A stretch of DNA of 64,000 bases, taken from assembly GCF_000520995.1 (NCBI RefSeq), contig NZ_JACA01000007.1, positions 62,001 through 126,000 on the forward strand. Direction: 5' to 3'. Position numbers and translations under genes: made by a program. This DNA is from Aquimarina macrocephali JAMB N27. Its GTDB lineage: Bacteria; Bacteroidota; Bacteroidia; Flavobacteriales; Flavobacteriaceae. A model generated the notes under the pieces. That model was not told the origin of the DNA, searched no databases, and saw only the letters and a list, made by a program, of their open reading frames with translations. How positions within the stretch are numbered: position 1 is the first letter of the stretch; every line of letters starts with the position of its first letter. Shown one piece after another: positions 36,458 through 45,923 of this stretch.

Positions 36458-37666
36458 ATGATATCAAACGCAATACCCATAAACGAAAACTTTAGGTTAG
36501 AAGCTTTAAAATCATTAGACATTCTGGATACCGAATCACAGAAGGAGTTTGATGAGATTACAGCTCTTGCTGCGTTTATCTGTGAAACAGATATGGCACT
36601 AATTTCGTTGGTAGATAATGACAGACAATGGTTTAAATCTAAACACGGATTAGAAACTTGCGAGACTCCTCGTAATAATTCTCTTTGCTCTCACGTTGTT
36701 TTACAACCTCATGCTCCATTAATAATTAAAGACACCAGAGAAGATAAACGTTTTAATGACAGCTCAATTATTCTTGAAGAAAAGCCTATTATTTTTTATG
36801 CCGGAATTCCATTAGTAGATAAGGATGGTTTTGCTTTAGGGTCATTATGTGTGATGGATAGTGTTCCAAGAGAACTTTCTAATAAGCAATTAGAATCTCT
36901 TAATGCTTTGGCAAAACAAGTGATTATTCTCTTTGAGCTGAACAAAAAGAATAATGATCTTCAAATAATTCAAAATAAGTTAAAAAAACATAACGAATCC
37001 TTAAGGGAGTTTGCAAGAGTGATTTCTCATGATCTTAAGATGCCTTTAGCCAATGTTATTACATCGACAGATTTATTGAAGCTTAAACTGGGAGATAAAC
37101 TCGATAATGAAAGTTTAGAATATTTTGATTATATCAAAACTTCTTCTTTCTCTATGAGTAGCTATATTAGTGATGTACTAGATCATTATGAGAGTGAAAG
37201 TTTAATGCATAATAAACCCGAAGAATTTTATTTAAATCATCTGTTGAATAAAATCGTTGATTTACTTACTATGAAACCGGATTTCACTATTTATTTTCCT
37301 GAAGAAGATCCTATTATACAGTGTAATAAGCTTGCATTAAAACAAATTTTCTTTAATCTTATCGGAAACAGTATTAAATATAATGACAAAGAGCAAATCA
37401 TTATATCTATAGAAACTAACGAAGATGAAAATTTCTATTATTTCAGAATAACGGATAATGGAATGGGAATTCCAAATGATAAATTGGATACTATTTTTGA
37501 ACTTTTCACTACAGCAAATATTGCAGATAGAAGTGGTAATAAAGGTAATGGTATTGGGCTTTCTACAGTAGAAAAATTAGTTAAAAACCTAGGAGGTTAT
37601 ATTAAAGTATCTTCTAAAGAAAAGATTCAAACCACTTTTGAGTTCTCTATAAAGAAATCTAATTAA
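36458..37666 (+). CDS. GAF-domain sensor histidine kinase
   Basis: 402 aa, soluble. Residues ~20-165 are a GAF domain (ICETDMALISLVDNDRQWFKSKHGL, RNNSLCSHVV, YAGIPLVDKDGFALGSLCVMD). A coiled-coil linker leads to HisKA with the phospho-acceptor His in RVISHDLKMPLANV, and a HATPase_c domain with N box FNLIGNSIKYN, G1 ITDNGMGIP and G2 GNGIGLSTVEKLV. All catalytic boxes are intact. No response regulator gene is adjacent, so the partner is elsewhere. The ligand of the GAF domain is unknown. Confidence 0.9.
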   Translation: MISNAIPINENFRLEALKSLDILDTESQKEFDEITALAAFICETDMALISLVDNDRQWFKSKHGLETCETPRNNSLCSHVVLQPHAPLIIKDTREDKRFNDSSIILEEKPIIFYAGIPLVDKDGFALGSLCVMDSVPRELSNKQLESLNALAKQVIILFELNKKNNDLQIIQNKLKKHNESLREFARVISHDLKMPLANVITSTDLLKLKLGDKLDNESLEYFDYIKTSSFSMSSYISDVLDHYESESLMHNKPEEFYLNHLLNKIVDLLTMKPDFTIYFPEEDPIIQCNKLALKQIFFNLIGNSIKYNDKEQIIISIETNEDENFYYFRITDNGMGIPNDKLDTIFELFTTANIADRSGNKGNGIGLSTVEKLVKNLGGYIKVSSKEKIQTTFEFSIKKSN

Positions 37667-39228
37667 ACTGTTTTAGTTGTTGTTGCTACACAAGCCTGAG
37701 CACATTTTTCACCATCAATAGCCGCAGAAATTATACCACCTGCATATCCCGCACCTTCACCACAAGGGTATAATCCTTTAATATGTGTATGTTCTAATGT
37801 TTTCCAATCCCTGGGAATACGAACTGGCGATGATGTTCTGGACTCGGGAGCATGTACTATAGCTTCGTTAGTAAGATACCCTTTCATGCTTTTACCAAAT
37901 GCCTTAAAACCATCTTGTAGCGTTTGATGAATAAATTCGGGGAATACTAGCCCCATATCAGCAGATGTTAAACCAGGCTTATAAGAGGTTTCAGGAAGGT
38001 TTGTTGATATTTTTCCTTCAACCATATCTATTAATCTTTGTGCAGGAACTCTCTGAGTCTCCCCACCTACCTGCCATGCTTGCTGCTCTATACTTTTCTG
38101 AAAATACATTCCAGATAAAGGGCCATACTTAGAAAACTCCTTAAAATCTTCCAACCGTAATTCTATAACAATACCACTATTGGCGGTAGGTTGATCTCTT
38201 TTAGAAGGAGACCACCCGTTTGTAACCACTTCTCCAGGGCTGGTAGCACATGGAGCAATCACCCCTCCCGGGCACATACAGAAAGAATACATTCCTCTGC
38301 CTTTTACCTGTTTTACAATACTATATGGTGAAGGAGGTAAATAAGGGCCACGAACCTCACATGAATACTGGATCTGATCTATAAGTTTTTGTGGATGTTC
38401 TACTCGTACTCCCAAAGCAAAAGGTTTTACTTCGATCTCTATTTTTTTATCATGCAACAGTTTAAATATATCTCTTGCAGAATGTCCTGTAGCCAAGATA
38501 ACCTTGTTAGTATCAATAGTACTGCCATCAAGTAGAGTTACACCATTAATTTCAGAGTTTTTAATTTTAAAATCAATTACACGGGTATCAAAATGTACCT
38601 CTCCTCCTCTTTCAACAATTTTCTCTCGTATTGCAGTTATAATACCGGGTAATTTATTTGTCCCAATATGCGGGTGTGCCTCGACCAAAATCTGATCGGT
38701 AGCTCCAAATCCAACCAGAAGCTCTAAAATACGATGTACATCTCCTCTTTTCTTAGATCGGGTATATAACTTACCATCACTGTATGTACCTGCTCCTCCT
38801 TCTCCAAAACAATAATTTGAATCTTCATTAACAATATGATCTCTATTAATAGCTTTAAGATCTCTGCGACGTGCCTGTACATCTTTTCCTCGTTCTAAAA
38901 CAATGGGTTTACAACCTAATTCAATACAACGTAGTGCTGCAAACAAACCAGCCGGCCCAGCTCCAATGATGATAACTTCTGGTGCATTAGAAACATCCGG
39001 ATATTCGGGTACTAAAATTGGTTGATCTATAAAGTCCTCCTGTACATATACTTTTAGCTTCAAATTAACCTTAATTGCCCGTTGTCGCGCATCAATAGAA
39101 CGTTTTAAAACTTGAACATGTCTAATTTCATCCAAAGGGATACCATTTTTATGTGCTACCTTACTTTTTAATTGATCGGGATGTGCCGCAATTTCTGGCG
39201 AAACTTGTATTGTGAATTCGTATTGCAA
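37663..39228 (-). CDS. FAD-dependent dehydrogenase (COG2509-type)
   Basis: 521 aa. The N-terminal ~85 residues are a small alpha/beta domain; an FAD-binding Rossmann motif follows (VIIGAGPAGLFAALRCIELGCKP), then the GEGGAGTYSDGKLYTR segment and a C-terminal GEGAGYAGGIISAAIDG FAD contact. These are the hallmarks of an uncharacterised family of FAD-dependent dehydrogenases. It opens with TTG, preceded 27 bp upstream by a near-consensus -7 box (TATCTTCG leftward). It ends tail-to-tail, overlapping the histidine kinase gene by 4 bp. Confidence 0.82.
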   Translation of the reverse strand: MQYEFTIQVSPEIAAHPDQLKSKVAHKNGIPLDEIRHVQVLKRSIDARQRAIKVNLKLKVYVQEDFIDQPILVPEYPDVSNAPEVIIIGAGPAGLFAALRCIELGCKPIVLERGKDVQARRRDLKAINRDHIVNEDSNYCFGEGGAGTYSDGKLYTRSKKRGDVHRILELLVGFGATDQILVEAHPHIGTNKLPGIITAIREKIVERGGEVHFDTRVIDFKIKNSEINGVTLLDGSTIDTNKVILATGHSARDIFKLLHDKKIEIEVKPFALGVRVEHPQKLIDQIQYSCEVRGPYLPPSPYSIVKQVKGRGMYSFCMCPGGVIAPCATSPGEVVTNGWSPSKRDQPTANSGIVIELRLEDFKEFSKYGPLSGMYFQKSIEQQAWQVGGETQRVPAQRLIDMVEGKISTNLPETSYKPGLTSADMGLVFPEFIHQTLQDGFKAFGKSMKGYLTNEAIVHAPESRTSSPVRIPRDWKTLEHTHIKGLYPCGEGAGYAGGIISAAIDGEKCAQACVATTTKTV

Positions 39229-39364
39229 TCTTAACTTAGGTTTTGAATTTAGGGCGAAGATACAACATTCTTTGCTTCAAAATAACTCTTACAAAACATC
39301 AAAATGGTACTAGTAAACAAGTCGAAGCTTTCTAGATTTAACCTTTTCTTAAGATATTAGTTCC

Positions 39365-39372
39365 TATCTTTG
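39365..39372 (+). promoter_or_regulatory. -7 box (TATCTTTG) of the porin-like gene
   Basis: An exact TAnnTTTG match, 28 bp ahead of the ATG at 39401. Confidence 0.55.
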
Positions 39373-39400
39373 ACCTCAAACAAACCTTAAATTTACAATT

Positions 39401-39943
39401 ATGAAAAAGCTTTTTTTATTAGCAATTGCGGTAATCGGTTTTTCTATTTCTTCGAATGCACAGGACATCAAACTTGGTTTTAAAGGTGGAGTAAACTTCG
39501 CAACATTAAGTGGAAACGATTATAACAGTTTAAAAGGACGAACAGGATATCATATTGGTGCTGTTGTACAAATAGGCTTATCAGATATGTTTGCTGTACA
39601 ACCAGAACTTATATATTCTGCACAAGGAGCAAAATTTAGAAACTTTGGTTTAGAGCAAGACATTGATGTTGATTATTTAAATCTTCCTGTTTTAGTAAAA
39701 TTTAAATTTGCTAAATTTTTTAGTGCAGAAGCAGGACCTCAATTTGGTTTTGTAGTTAATGATAATTATCCTGCTGGTAGTGAGCCAGAAAGTTTTGACT
39801 TAAGTGCTGCTGTAGGTGCTGGAGTAGAATTTGGTTCTTTTTTCGGTCAATTACGATATAACATAGGTTTTATTGATATAGTTGATAATGTAGAAGCAAA
39901 AAATTCTGTATTTCAAGTTTCTGTTGGATACTATATCTTTTAA
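39401..39943 (+). CDS. Outer-membrane beta-barrel protein (porin family)
   Basis: 180 aa with a signal peptide (cleavage after ~residue 20, SNAQ). The mature chain begins DIKLGFKGGVNFATLSG, typical of PF13568 barrels, continues with alternating strands (FAVQPELIYSAQGAKF, FFGQLRYNIGFIDI) and ends with the aromatic strand FQVSVGYYIF, the outer-membrane insertion signal. Function beyond membrane location is unknown. Flanked by its own promoter and a bidirectional terminator. Confidence 0.85.
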   Translation: MKKLFLLAIAVIGFSISSNAQDIKLGFKGGVNFATLSGNDYNSLKGRTGYHIGAVVQIGLSDMFAVQPELIYSAQGAKFRNFGLEQDIDVDYLNLPVLVKFKFAKFFSAEAGPQFGFVVNDNYPAGSEPESFDLSAAVGAGVEFGSFFGQLRYNIGFIDIVDNVEAKNSVFQVSVGYYIF

Positions 39944-39964
39944 TACAAAAAAAGATTTATATAT

Positions 39965-39993
39965 AAAAAGCGGAAGTAAAACTTCCGCTTTTT
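39965..39993. terminator. Bidirectional terminator
   Basis: AAAAAGCGGAAG (39965-39976) pairs with CTTCCGCTTTTT (39982-39993), a 12-bp perfect stem with A-run and T-run flanks, between the convergent porin and helicase genes. Confidence 0.9.
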
Positions 39994-40025
39994 TGTTGCC
40001 TTCTATTTTATGAAAAGCTAATTTT

Positions 40026-41258
40026 TTACCTTCTAGATCTCCTGTTATAGTTTCTATTATTACTTTTTGGTTTAGCTTTTTTACGAGATTTGTTTCTTGG
40101 AGTAGATGCTGATTTTTCAAAACTTACTGTGGGCTCAAAACCTGCTACAATTTCACTTTGCAACTTTTCTCCTAATAATTTTTCTATTCCTTTTACATAG
40201 CTTATTTCTTCCTGACTAACCAAAGAGATCGCTTCTCCGCTAGCTCCTGCTCTACCAGTACGACCAATACGGTGTACATAATCTTCAGAAATATTGGGTA
40301 ATTCAAAATTTACAACATGTGGTAGTAATGGAATATCTAGTCCACGAGCCGCTATATCTGTTGCTACCAACACCCGAATCGTTCCTTTTTTAAAACCTCC
40401 GAGGGCTTTTGTTCTAGCTCCCTGGCTTTTATTTCCATGGATTGCGGCGGCAGTAATACCCTCTGCTACCATTTTTTTTGTTAGTCGATTAGCTCCATGC
40501 TTTGTTCTGGTAAAAACTAATACTTGTTTCCATCCTCCTTCTGATATAAATTTAATAATTAGCTCAGATTTTCTTTTTTGATCAACTCTATATAACTTTT
40601 GTTCAATCTTCTCTGCTGTAGTATTTTCTGGTGCAGCTTCAACCCAGACTGGATGATGTAAAATTCCATTAGCTAATTGTTTAATTTCTTTAGAAAATGT
40701 AGCAGAAAATAATAAGTTTTGCCTCTTTGCTGGTAATAAGTTTAGAATCTTATTAATATCTCTTTGAAATCCCATATCAAGCATACGATCTGCTTCATCT
40801 AAAACCAAAATTTCAACATTGGCCAAAGAGAGTGCTCTTTGATTATGTAAATCCAATAACCGTCCAGGAGTAGCAACCAATACATCAACACCATTTCTTA
40901 ATGCTCGTATTTGTGGATTTGCATTCACTCCTCCAAATATTACCATTGATCGCAAATCCAGGAATTCGCTATACGCCCTTACATTATCTAATACCTGAGC
41001 CGCTAATTCTCTTGTAGGTGTTAGTACCAAAGCACGTACAGGTCTTTTTCTTAATTTCTGTCCTTGAGATAAAATCTGTAATAGCGGTAATGTAAATCCT
41101 GCTGTTTTTCCTGTACCTGTCTGCGCAGATGCTAAAACATCTTTTCTTTCTAAAATCGGCGGAATAGCTTTTTCTTGAATCGGCGAAGGAACTGTATATC
41201 CTTTTTTGTCGATGGCTCGTAAAAGTGCATCGGATAATCCTAATGTGTTAAATGACAT
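40026..41258 (-). CDS. rhlE: DEAD-box RNA helicase (RhlE-type)
   Basis: 410 aa. Q-motif region [20 protein letters not shown], motif I AQTGTGKT, motif II DEAD, motif III SAT, motif [13 protein letters not shown] and motif [12 protein letters not shown] are all intact. The C-terminal ~35 residues are a basic Lys/Arg/Asn tail typical of RhlE for RNA contact. It unwinds structured RNA, mainly in ribosome assembly and RNA decay. Single gene; CAAAGATA at 41314 (TATCTTTG leftward) is a plausible -7 box. Confidence 0.9.
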   Translation of the reverse strand: MSFNTLGLSDALLRAIDKKGYTVPSPIQEKAIPPILERKDVLASAQTGTGKTAGFTLPLLQILSQGQKLRKRPVRALVLTPTRELAAQVLDNVRAYSEFLDLRSMVIFGGVNANPQIRALRNGVDVLVATPGRLLDLHNQRALSLANVEILVLDEADRMLDMGFQRDINKILNLLPAKRQNLLFSATFSKEIKQLANGILHHPVWVEAAPENTTAEKIEQKLYRVDQKRKSELIIKFISEGGWKQVLVFTRTKHGANRLTKKMVAEGITAAAIHGNKSQGARTKALGGFKKGTIRVLVATDIAARGLDIPLLPHVVNFELPNISEDYVHRIGRTGRAGASGEAISLVSQEEISYVKGIEKLLGEKLQSEIVAGFEPTVSFEKSASTPRNKSRKKAKPKSNNRNYNRRSRR

Positions 41259-41313
41259 ATAAATCGTTTAAGAAATAACAATTTATGCGAAATGCCATTT
41301 CTGAATATTTTTG

Positions 41314-41321
41314 CAAAGATA
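41314..41321 (-). promoter_or_regulatory. -7 box (TATCTTTG) of the helicase gene
   Basis: CAAAGATA on the plus strand is an exact leftward TAnnTTTG match, 56 bp upstream of the helicase ATG. Confidence 0.5.
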
Positions 41322-41511
41322 GCTCTATTTTTTATGATTTTCTTTAGTAAAACAATCTAGAATGATGTTTTTGTTTAATAACCTACCTAATACTACTACT
41401 TTAAATAATCTATTTTACCTGATACATCATAGCATATAAAAAATACGTTTTCAAAATCCTTATTCTCAAATCTTATAGTATATTTACACAATCCAAGAAT
41501 TAACAAGAGGA

Positions 41512-43440
41512 ATGCAGTTTAAACACCCAGAATTTCTTTACGCTCTTTTTGCACTTATAATTCCTATTCTAGTTCATTTATTTCAGTTACGACGTTTTAA
41601 AAAGGTTAATTTTACAAATGTTCAGTTTTTAAAAGCAGTTACCATACAAACTCGTAAGAGTTCTCAAATCAAAAAATGGTTAACACTAATTGCTCGTTTA
41701 TTAGCCATGGCTGCTATTATTTTTGCTTTTGCTCAACCATTTCTGGCATTAGAAGAAATTGTTGGCAAAAAAAGTAAAACAGCATTATATCTTGATAATT
41801 CATTTAGCATGCAGGCCAAAGGATCTAAGGGACCTCTCCTAAAACGTGCTGTACAAGAAATCCTTAGCGACCTTCCTGAGGAAGAGACAATATCTCTTTT
41901 TACTAATACAGAAACTTTTATTGATGTTTCTAAACAAGATATTCAAAACGATTTATTACAGATCGAATACTCATCAAATCAACTTTCATACCCTGCAGCT
42001 TATCTTAAAGCGAAACAATTACTCGGAACATCTCCAGAAACTATTAAGCGTGTAATAATGGTTTCGGATTTTCAACAAAAAGAAAACGCTTTTGCTTTAC
42101 AAAAAGATACAGATACAAAAACGCACCTTGTTCAATTACAACCTGTCACCAGACAAAATATCGCTATCGATAGTTTATATTTAGAACACAATACAAATAA
42201 TGATCTCACACTTAATGTAGTATTAAGCAATACCGATACTAATGCAGAAAACACATCTATTGCGCTATATAATGATGATAGATTAATTGCTAAAACGGCA
42301 GTTTCAATTCCTGAAAATGGTACAGCTGAAACTGAATTTCGTTTAGATGAAAACATAAAAATCAATGGTCGCGTTATTATAGAAGATCCTGCAATAACTT
42401 TTGATAACTCAAGGTTTTTTACTATAAACACTCCAGAAAAGATAAAAGTTGTTGCAATTAATGAAGCTGATGATAGTTTTATAAAAAATATTTTTACCCC
42501 AGATGAATTTGTAGTACTAAGCAGCTCTGTCGAAAGACTTAATTATAATGATATTAGTAATGCAAACCTGGTGATAATTAATGAGGTTAAGCAAATTCCG
42601 GTATCACTTATTAACGCATTAAAACCTTTTGTTGATCAAGGAGGCACTATTTGTCTTATTCCTGCTATACAGGGGGATTTGGTTTCTTATCAACAATTTA
42701 TAAGCGGATATTCGACACAAGGATTATTGGCAGAAAAAACACAGGAAAAGAAAATTACTTCGATTAACTTCTCACACCCATTGTATCGGGGGGTATTTGA
42801 TAAAAAGATTACCAATTTTCAATATCCAAAGGTGAATAGCTATTATCAAGCAACTGCATCTAATATTGTATTATCTTTTGAAGATAATAGTCCTTTCTTG
42901 TATAAGACAAATAATATATATGTATTTACATCGGCTATAAATCAGGAAAACTCTAATTTTAAGAATTCTCCGCTAATTGTTCCTACACTATATAACATTG
43001 GTAAACGCAGCCTGCAACTTACCGATATATCATATACTATTGGTCAGATCAATTCTTATGATGTTCCCATATCTCTCGGGCAAGATGGGATATTGTCTCT
43101 GGTTTCTGATCAGGAAAGTATTATACCCTTGCAGCAAAGTTTTTCTACAAAAGTGAGTATCACTACAGATGAGGTTCCTACGAGAGCAGGAATTTATAGA
43201 GTGCAAGATAAAAATAACAGTGTTCAACAACATGTAAGTTATAATTATAATAGTGCAGAGAGTGATTTACAATACTATAATCTAAATACTACCGGAGATT
43301 ATCAAGTAAGCCAATCAATAACAGAGCTTTTTGACCAAATAAAAGAAGAGACTAGTGTTAATGAACTTTGGAAATGGTTTGTTATTTTTGCATTGATATT
43401 CCTGCTAATTGAAATACTACTATTAAAATATCTAAAATGA
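41512..43440 (+). CDS. BatA/VWA-domain membrane protein
   Basis: 642 aa. It opens with the BatA N-terminal signature MQFKHPEFLYALFALIIPIL and VHLFQLRRFKKVNFTNVQFL: two membrane segments (~8-25, ~58-76). A VWA-like domain follows with ALYLDNSFSM, where the MIDAS motif is DNSFS. A long periplasmic part and a C-terminal helix (~620-638) complete it. It is the single-gene form common in Bacteroidota rather than the aerotolerance batABCDE operon. It overlaps the following dihydroorotase-like gene by 4 bp (translational coupling). Confidence 0.85.
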   Translation: MQFKHPEFLYALFALIIPILVHLFQLRRFKKVNFTNVQFLKAVTIQTRKSSQIKKWLTLIARLLAMAAIIFAFAQPFLALEEIVGKKSKTALYLDNSFSMQAKGSKGPLLKRAVQEILSDLPEEETISLFTNTETFIDVSKQDIQNDLLQIEYSSNQLSYPAAYLKAKQLLGTSPETIKRVIMVSDFQQKENAFALQKDTDTKTHLVQLQPVTRQNIAIDSLYLEHNTNNDLTLNVVLSNTDTNAENTSIALYNDDRLIAKTAVSIPENGTAETEFRLDENIKINGRVIIEDPAITFDNSRFFTINTPEKIKVVAINEADDSFIKNIFTPDEFVVLSSSVERLNYNDISNANLVIINEVKQIPVSLINALKPFVDQGGTICLIPAIQGDLVSYQQFISGYSTQGLLAEKTQEKKITSINFSHPLYRGVFDKKITNFQYPKVNSYYQATASNIVLSFEDNSPFLYKTNNIYVFTSAINQENSNFKNSPLIVPTLYNIGKRSLQLTDISYTIGQINSYDVPISLGQDGILSLVSDQESIIPLQQSFSTKVSITTDEVPTRAGIYRVQDKNNSVQQHVSYNYNSAESDLQYYNLNTTGDYQVSQSITELFDQIKEETSVNELWKWFVIFALIFLLIEILLLKYLK

Positions 43441-44690
43441 ACTTCTTATTAAAGGCTGCTACTGTAATTGATCCAAAGTCTCCCTTTCATCGTCAAACAG
43501 TTGATATCTTGATCGAAAACGGGATAATTACAGATATTAATACCACAATCAAGGCCTCGGATCATGTTGAAGAAGTTACATTAGACAACTTACACGTCTC
43601 GCAAGGATGGTTTGATAGTAGTGTAAGTTTTGGTGAACCAGGATACGAAGAACGTGAAACTATCGATCACGGTTTACAAGTAGCTGCAAAAAGTGGTTTC
43701 ACAGCTATAGCACTACATCCAAACACATTTCCTATAACCGACAATAGTACTTCTGTAGGTTTTCTGAAAGGAAAATCCCAAAATAGTGCAGTATCCCTAT
43801 ATCCTATCGGAGCTTTGACAATACAATCTAAGGGAATAGATATGGCAGAGTTATATGATATGCAACAGACAGGTGCTATCGCCTTTGGTGATTATAAAAA
43901 AGCCATTCAAAACCCTAATTTATTAAAGATTGCTCTTCTCTATGCGCAAAATTTTGGCGGATTGGTTCTATCTTTTCCTCAAGAAAATGATATTGCCGGA
44001 AAAGGAATAGTTAATGAAGAAGAACAAAGTACTTTATTAGGGTTGAAAGGAATTCCTGCTTTAGCAGAAGAGTTACAGATTGCACGGGATTTATTTCTAC
44101 TAGAATATACCGGGGGCACCTTACACATCCCTACAATTTCGACAGCAAAATCAGTAGAATTAATTCGAGACGCTAAGGCAAAAGGATTACAAGTAAGCTG
44201 TAGTACAACCGTTCATCATTTAACTCTAACCGATAAAGAATTGGTTACATTCGACACTAATTATAAGGTACTCCCTCCATTAAGAACACAAAAAGATGTA
44301 AATGCCTTAGTAAAAGGTATAAAGGATGGTACAATTGATATGATTACCAGTGATCATCAACCAATAGATGTAGAACATAAAAAGGTAGAATTTGATCATG
44401 CAAAATATGGTACAACAGGGCTAGAAAGTGCTTTTGGAACTCTTAATAACATATTGGATATTGAACAAACAATAGCACTACTTACCAGAGGTAAATCTAT
44501 TTTCAAAATAGAAAGTGAGAGCATTGAAAAAGGCAATAAAGCAGATTTATCACTATTTAGCCCTATGGATGAAACCACTTTTACAGAAGAACATGTTATT
44601 TCTTCTTCAAAAAATAGTGCTTTTATAGGAAAATCTATAAAAGGAACTCCTTATGGCATTATTGCTAAGGGAAAAATGATATTGAAATAA
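43437..44690 (+). CDS. Dihydroorotase-like protein lacking the HxH metal motif
   Basis: 417 aa, amidohydrolase superfamily, aligned along its length with class I dihydroorotase (VDILIENGIITDI, LEYTGGTLHIPTISTAKSVELIR, DGTIDMITSDHQPID, YGTTGLESAF). In active enzymes the first strand carries DxHxH (GFIDMHVHLREPG); here it is GWFDSSVSFGEPGYEER, so both histidines are Ser. The second metal region is also altered (LHIPT in place of LHIxH). Asp in TSDHQP is kept. It is therefore probably not catalytic by itself and may be a structural partner, as described for inactive PyrC' proteins that assemble with aspartate transcarbamoylase. Overlaps batA by 4 bp. Confidence 0.8.
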   Translation: MNFLLKAATVIDPKSPFHRQTVDILIENGIITDINTTIKASDHVEEVTLDNLHVSQGWFDSSVSFGEPGYEERETIDHGLQVAAKSGFTAIALHPNTFPITDNSTSVGFLKGKSQNSAVSLYPIGALTIQSKGIDMAELYDMQQTGAIAFGDYKKAIQNPNLLKIALLYAQNFGGLVLSFPQENDIAGKGIVNEEEQSTLLGLKGIPALAEELQIARDLFLLEYTGGTLHIPTISTAKSVELIRDAKAKGLQVSCSTTVHHLTLTDKELVTFDTNYKVLPPLRTQKDVNALVKGIKDGTIDMITSDHQPIDVEHKKVEFDHAKYGTTGLESAFGTLNNILDIEQTIALLTRGKSIFKIESESIEKGNKADLSLFSPMDETTFTEEHVISSSKNSAFIGKSIKGTPYGIIAKGKMILK

Positions 44691-44758
44691 GTCTATTACA
44701 CAACTAATTCTTTATTAAGATCTAGTGTAGTAAAACTAAATAATCTAATACAACAATC

Positions 44759-45088
44759 ATGCAATCTGACTACGCAAAACAAGGAAAAACAGCGGCTATT
44801 GTTTCATATATAACCGTTATTGGTACAATTATAGCTTTTTTCATGAATCAGGAAAGTAAAAACCAGTTTGCAAGTTTTCATATCAGGCAAGCATTAGGTT
44901 CGTGGATCAGTTTCTATCTTTTAATAGCTTTAGCTAATGTTTTTGACTCACTAATGATTCATCTCGCTTTTTACATCTTCTGTATCGTGCTGATTGTTTT
45001 TGGGCTTATCTTGGCAATACGAGAAGAACAAAAAACAGTTCCCATTTTGGGACCTTACTTTCAGGAATGGTTTAGTTTTATTAAATAG
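44759..45088 (+). CDS. DUF4870-like small membrane protein
   Basis: 109 aa with three hydrophobic segments (~13-28, ~47-66, ~68-88). Typical pattern: KTAAIVSYITVIGTIIAFFMN, FASFHIRQALG and PYFQEW at the C-terminus. These Tic20/DUF4870-like proteins have no proven function. It is part of a rightward run with the next two genes (21-bp and 4-bp gaps). Confidence 0.75.
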   Translation: MQSDYAKQGKTAAIVSYITVIGTIIAFFMNQESKNQFASFHIRQALGSWISFYLLIALANVFDSLMIHLAFYIFCIVLIVFGLILAIREEQKTVPILGPYFQEWFSFIK

Positions 45089-45109
45089 AAGGCTATAACG
45101 AACCTTTTT

Positions 45110-45919
45110 ATGTTCAAAAAAATAGCAAAACTAGTTTTCAAATTCTTATTATTTCTTTTTTTAACTGCTCTAACTCAAATTGGTGGGGTTATATATATTC
45201 TTACAGAAGTACTCGTTAAAAGAAATGTACGAAAATATCGATTTAAAAAATTAGGTATATTTCTTATCACTTATATATTTATAACATTTTTTATTGTTCC
45301 ATATATCGCTCCATTATTTGGTAGAGAAAAAATAAAAGATACTACACAAATAAAAGCCCACAGTTTCATCACAAAACTTTTGAATAGGAATTATGTACAC
45401 CCAAGGCTCTATAATGCATTAGAAAAAACCTCAATTTTGGTTCAGCAATCTAATCCAGGAGTTATATTAATATATCTAGATGCAAATTTTCCATTTATAA
45501 ATGGATTTCCATTACTTCCACATTTAAGTCATAATGATGGAAAAAAAATCGACATCTCATTTATTTACCAAGATCATAATTATCAGATTACCAATAAAAA
45601 ACCTTCAATTAGTGGCTATGGGGTATTTGAATCCCCTACTAAACAAGAATATAATCAAACCTTAGTTTGTAAACAAAAAGGAAACTGGCAGTACGATTTT
45701 ACAAAGTATATAACTTTTGGAACTATAAACAAAGAGCTAAAACTTTCAAAAAAAGCTACAAAAGATTTACTTTTGGCAATCGTAAAACAAAAACAGATAG
45801 AGAAGGTCTTTATAGAACCACATCTTAAGAATAGATTAAAGGTACAAAGTGCCAAAATACGATTTCATGGATGCCAGGCTGTACGGCATGATGATCATAT
45901 ACATATACAATTAAAATAA
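45110..45919 (+). CDS. Membrane-anchored MepA-like (LAS/M74-type) peptidase candidate
   Basis: 269 aa with two N-terminal hydrophobic segments (~5-25 and ~46-66), then a periplasmic domain. The pattern LSHNDGKKIDI supplies His and Asp seven residues apart, and the C-terminus GCQAVRHDDHIHIQL supplies the HxH, matching the zinc-site layout of MepA (M74) and other LAS enzymes that cut peptidoglycan crosslinks. Overall similarity to E. coli MepA is low and the domain is smaller, so the peptidase call is inference. It lies between a DUF4870-like gene and an esterase gene. Confidence 0.6.
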   Translation: MFKKIAKLVFKFLLFLFLTALTQIGGVIYILTEVLVKRNVRKYRFKKLGIFLITYIFITFFIVPYIAPLFGREKIKDTTQIKAHSFITKLLNRNYVHPRLYNALEKTSILVQQSNPGVILIYLDANFPFINGFPLLPHLSHNDGKKIDISFIYQDHNYQITNKKPSISGYGVFESPTKQEYNQTLVCKQKGNWQYDFTKYITFGTINKELKLSKKATKDLLLAIVKQKQIEKVFIEPHLKNRLKVQSAKIRFHGCQAVRHDDHIHIQLK

Positions 45920-45923
45920 AACT

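Noticed and set aside
43437-44690. Annotating the gene as an active dihydroorotase (pyrC)
   Set aside because: The metal-binding histidines of the first strand are serines and the second metal region is altered, so a catalytic call is not supported.
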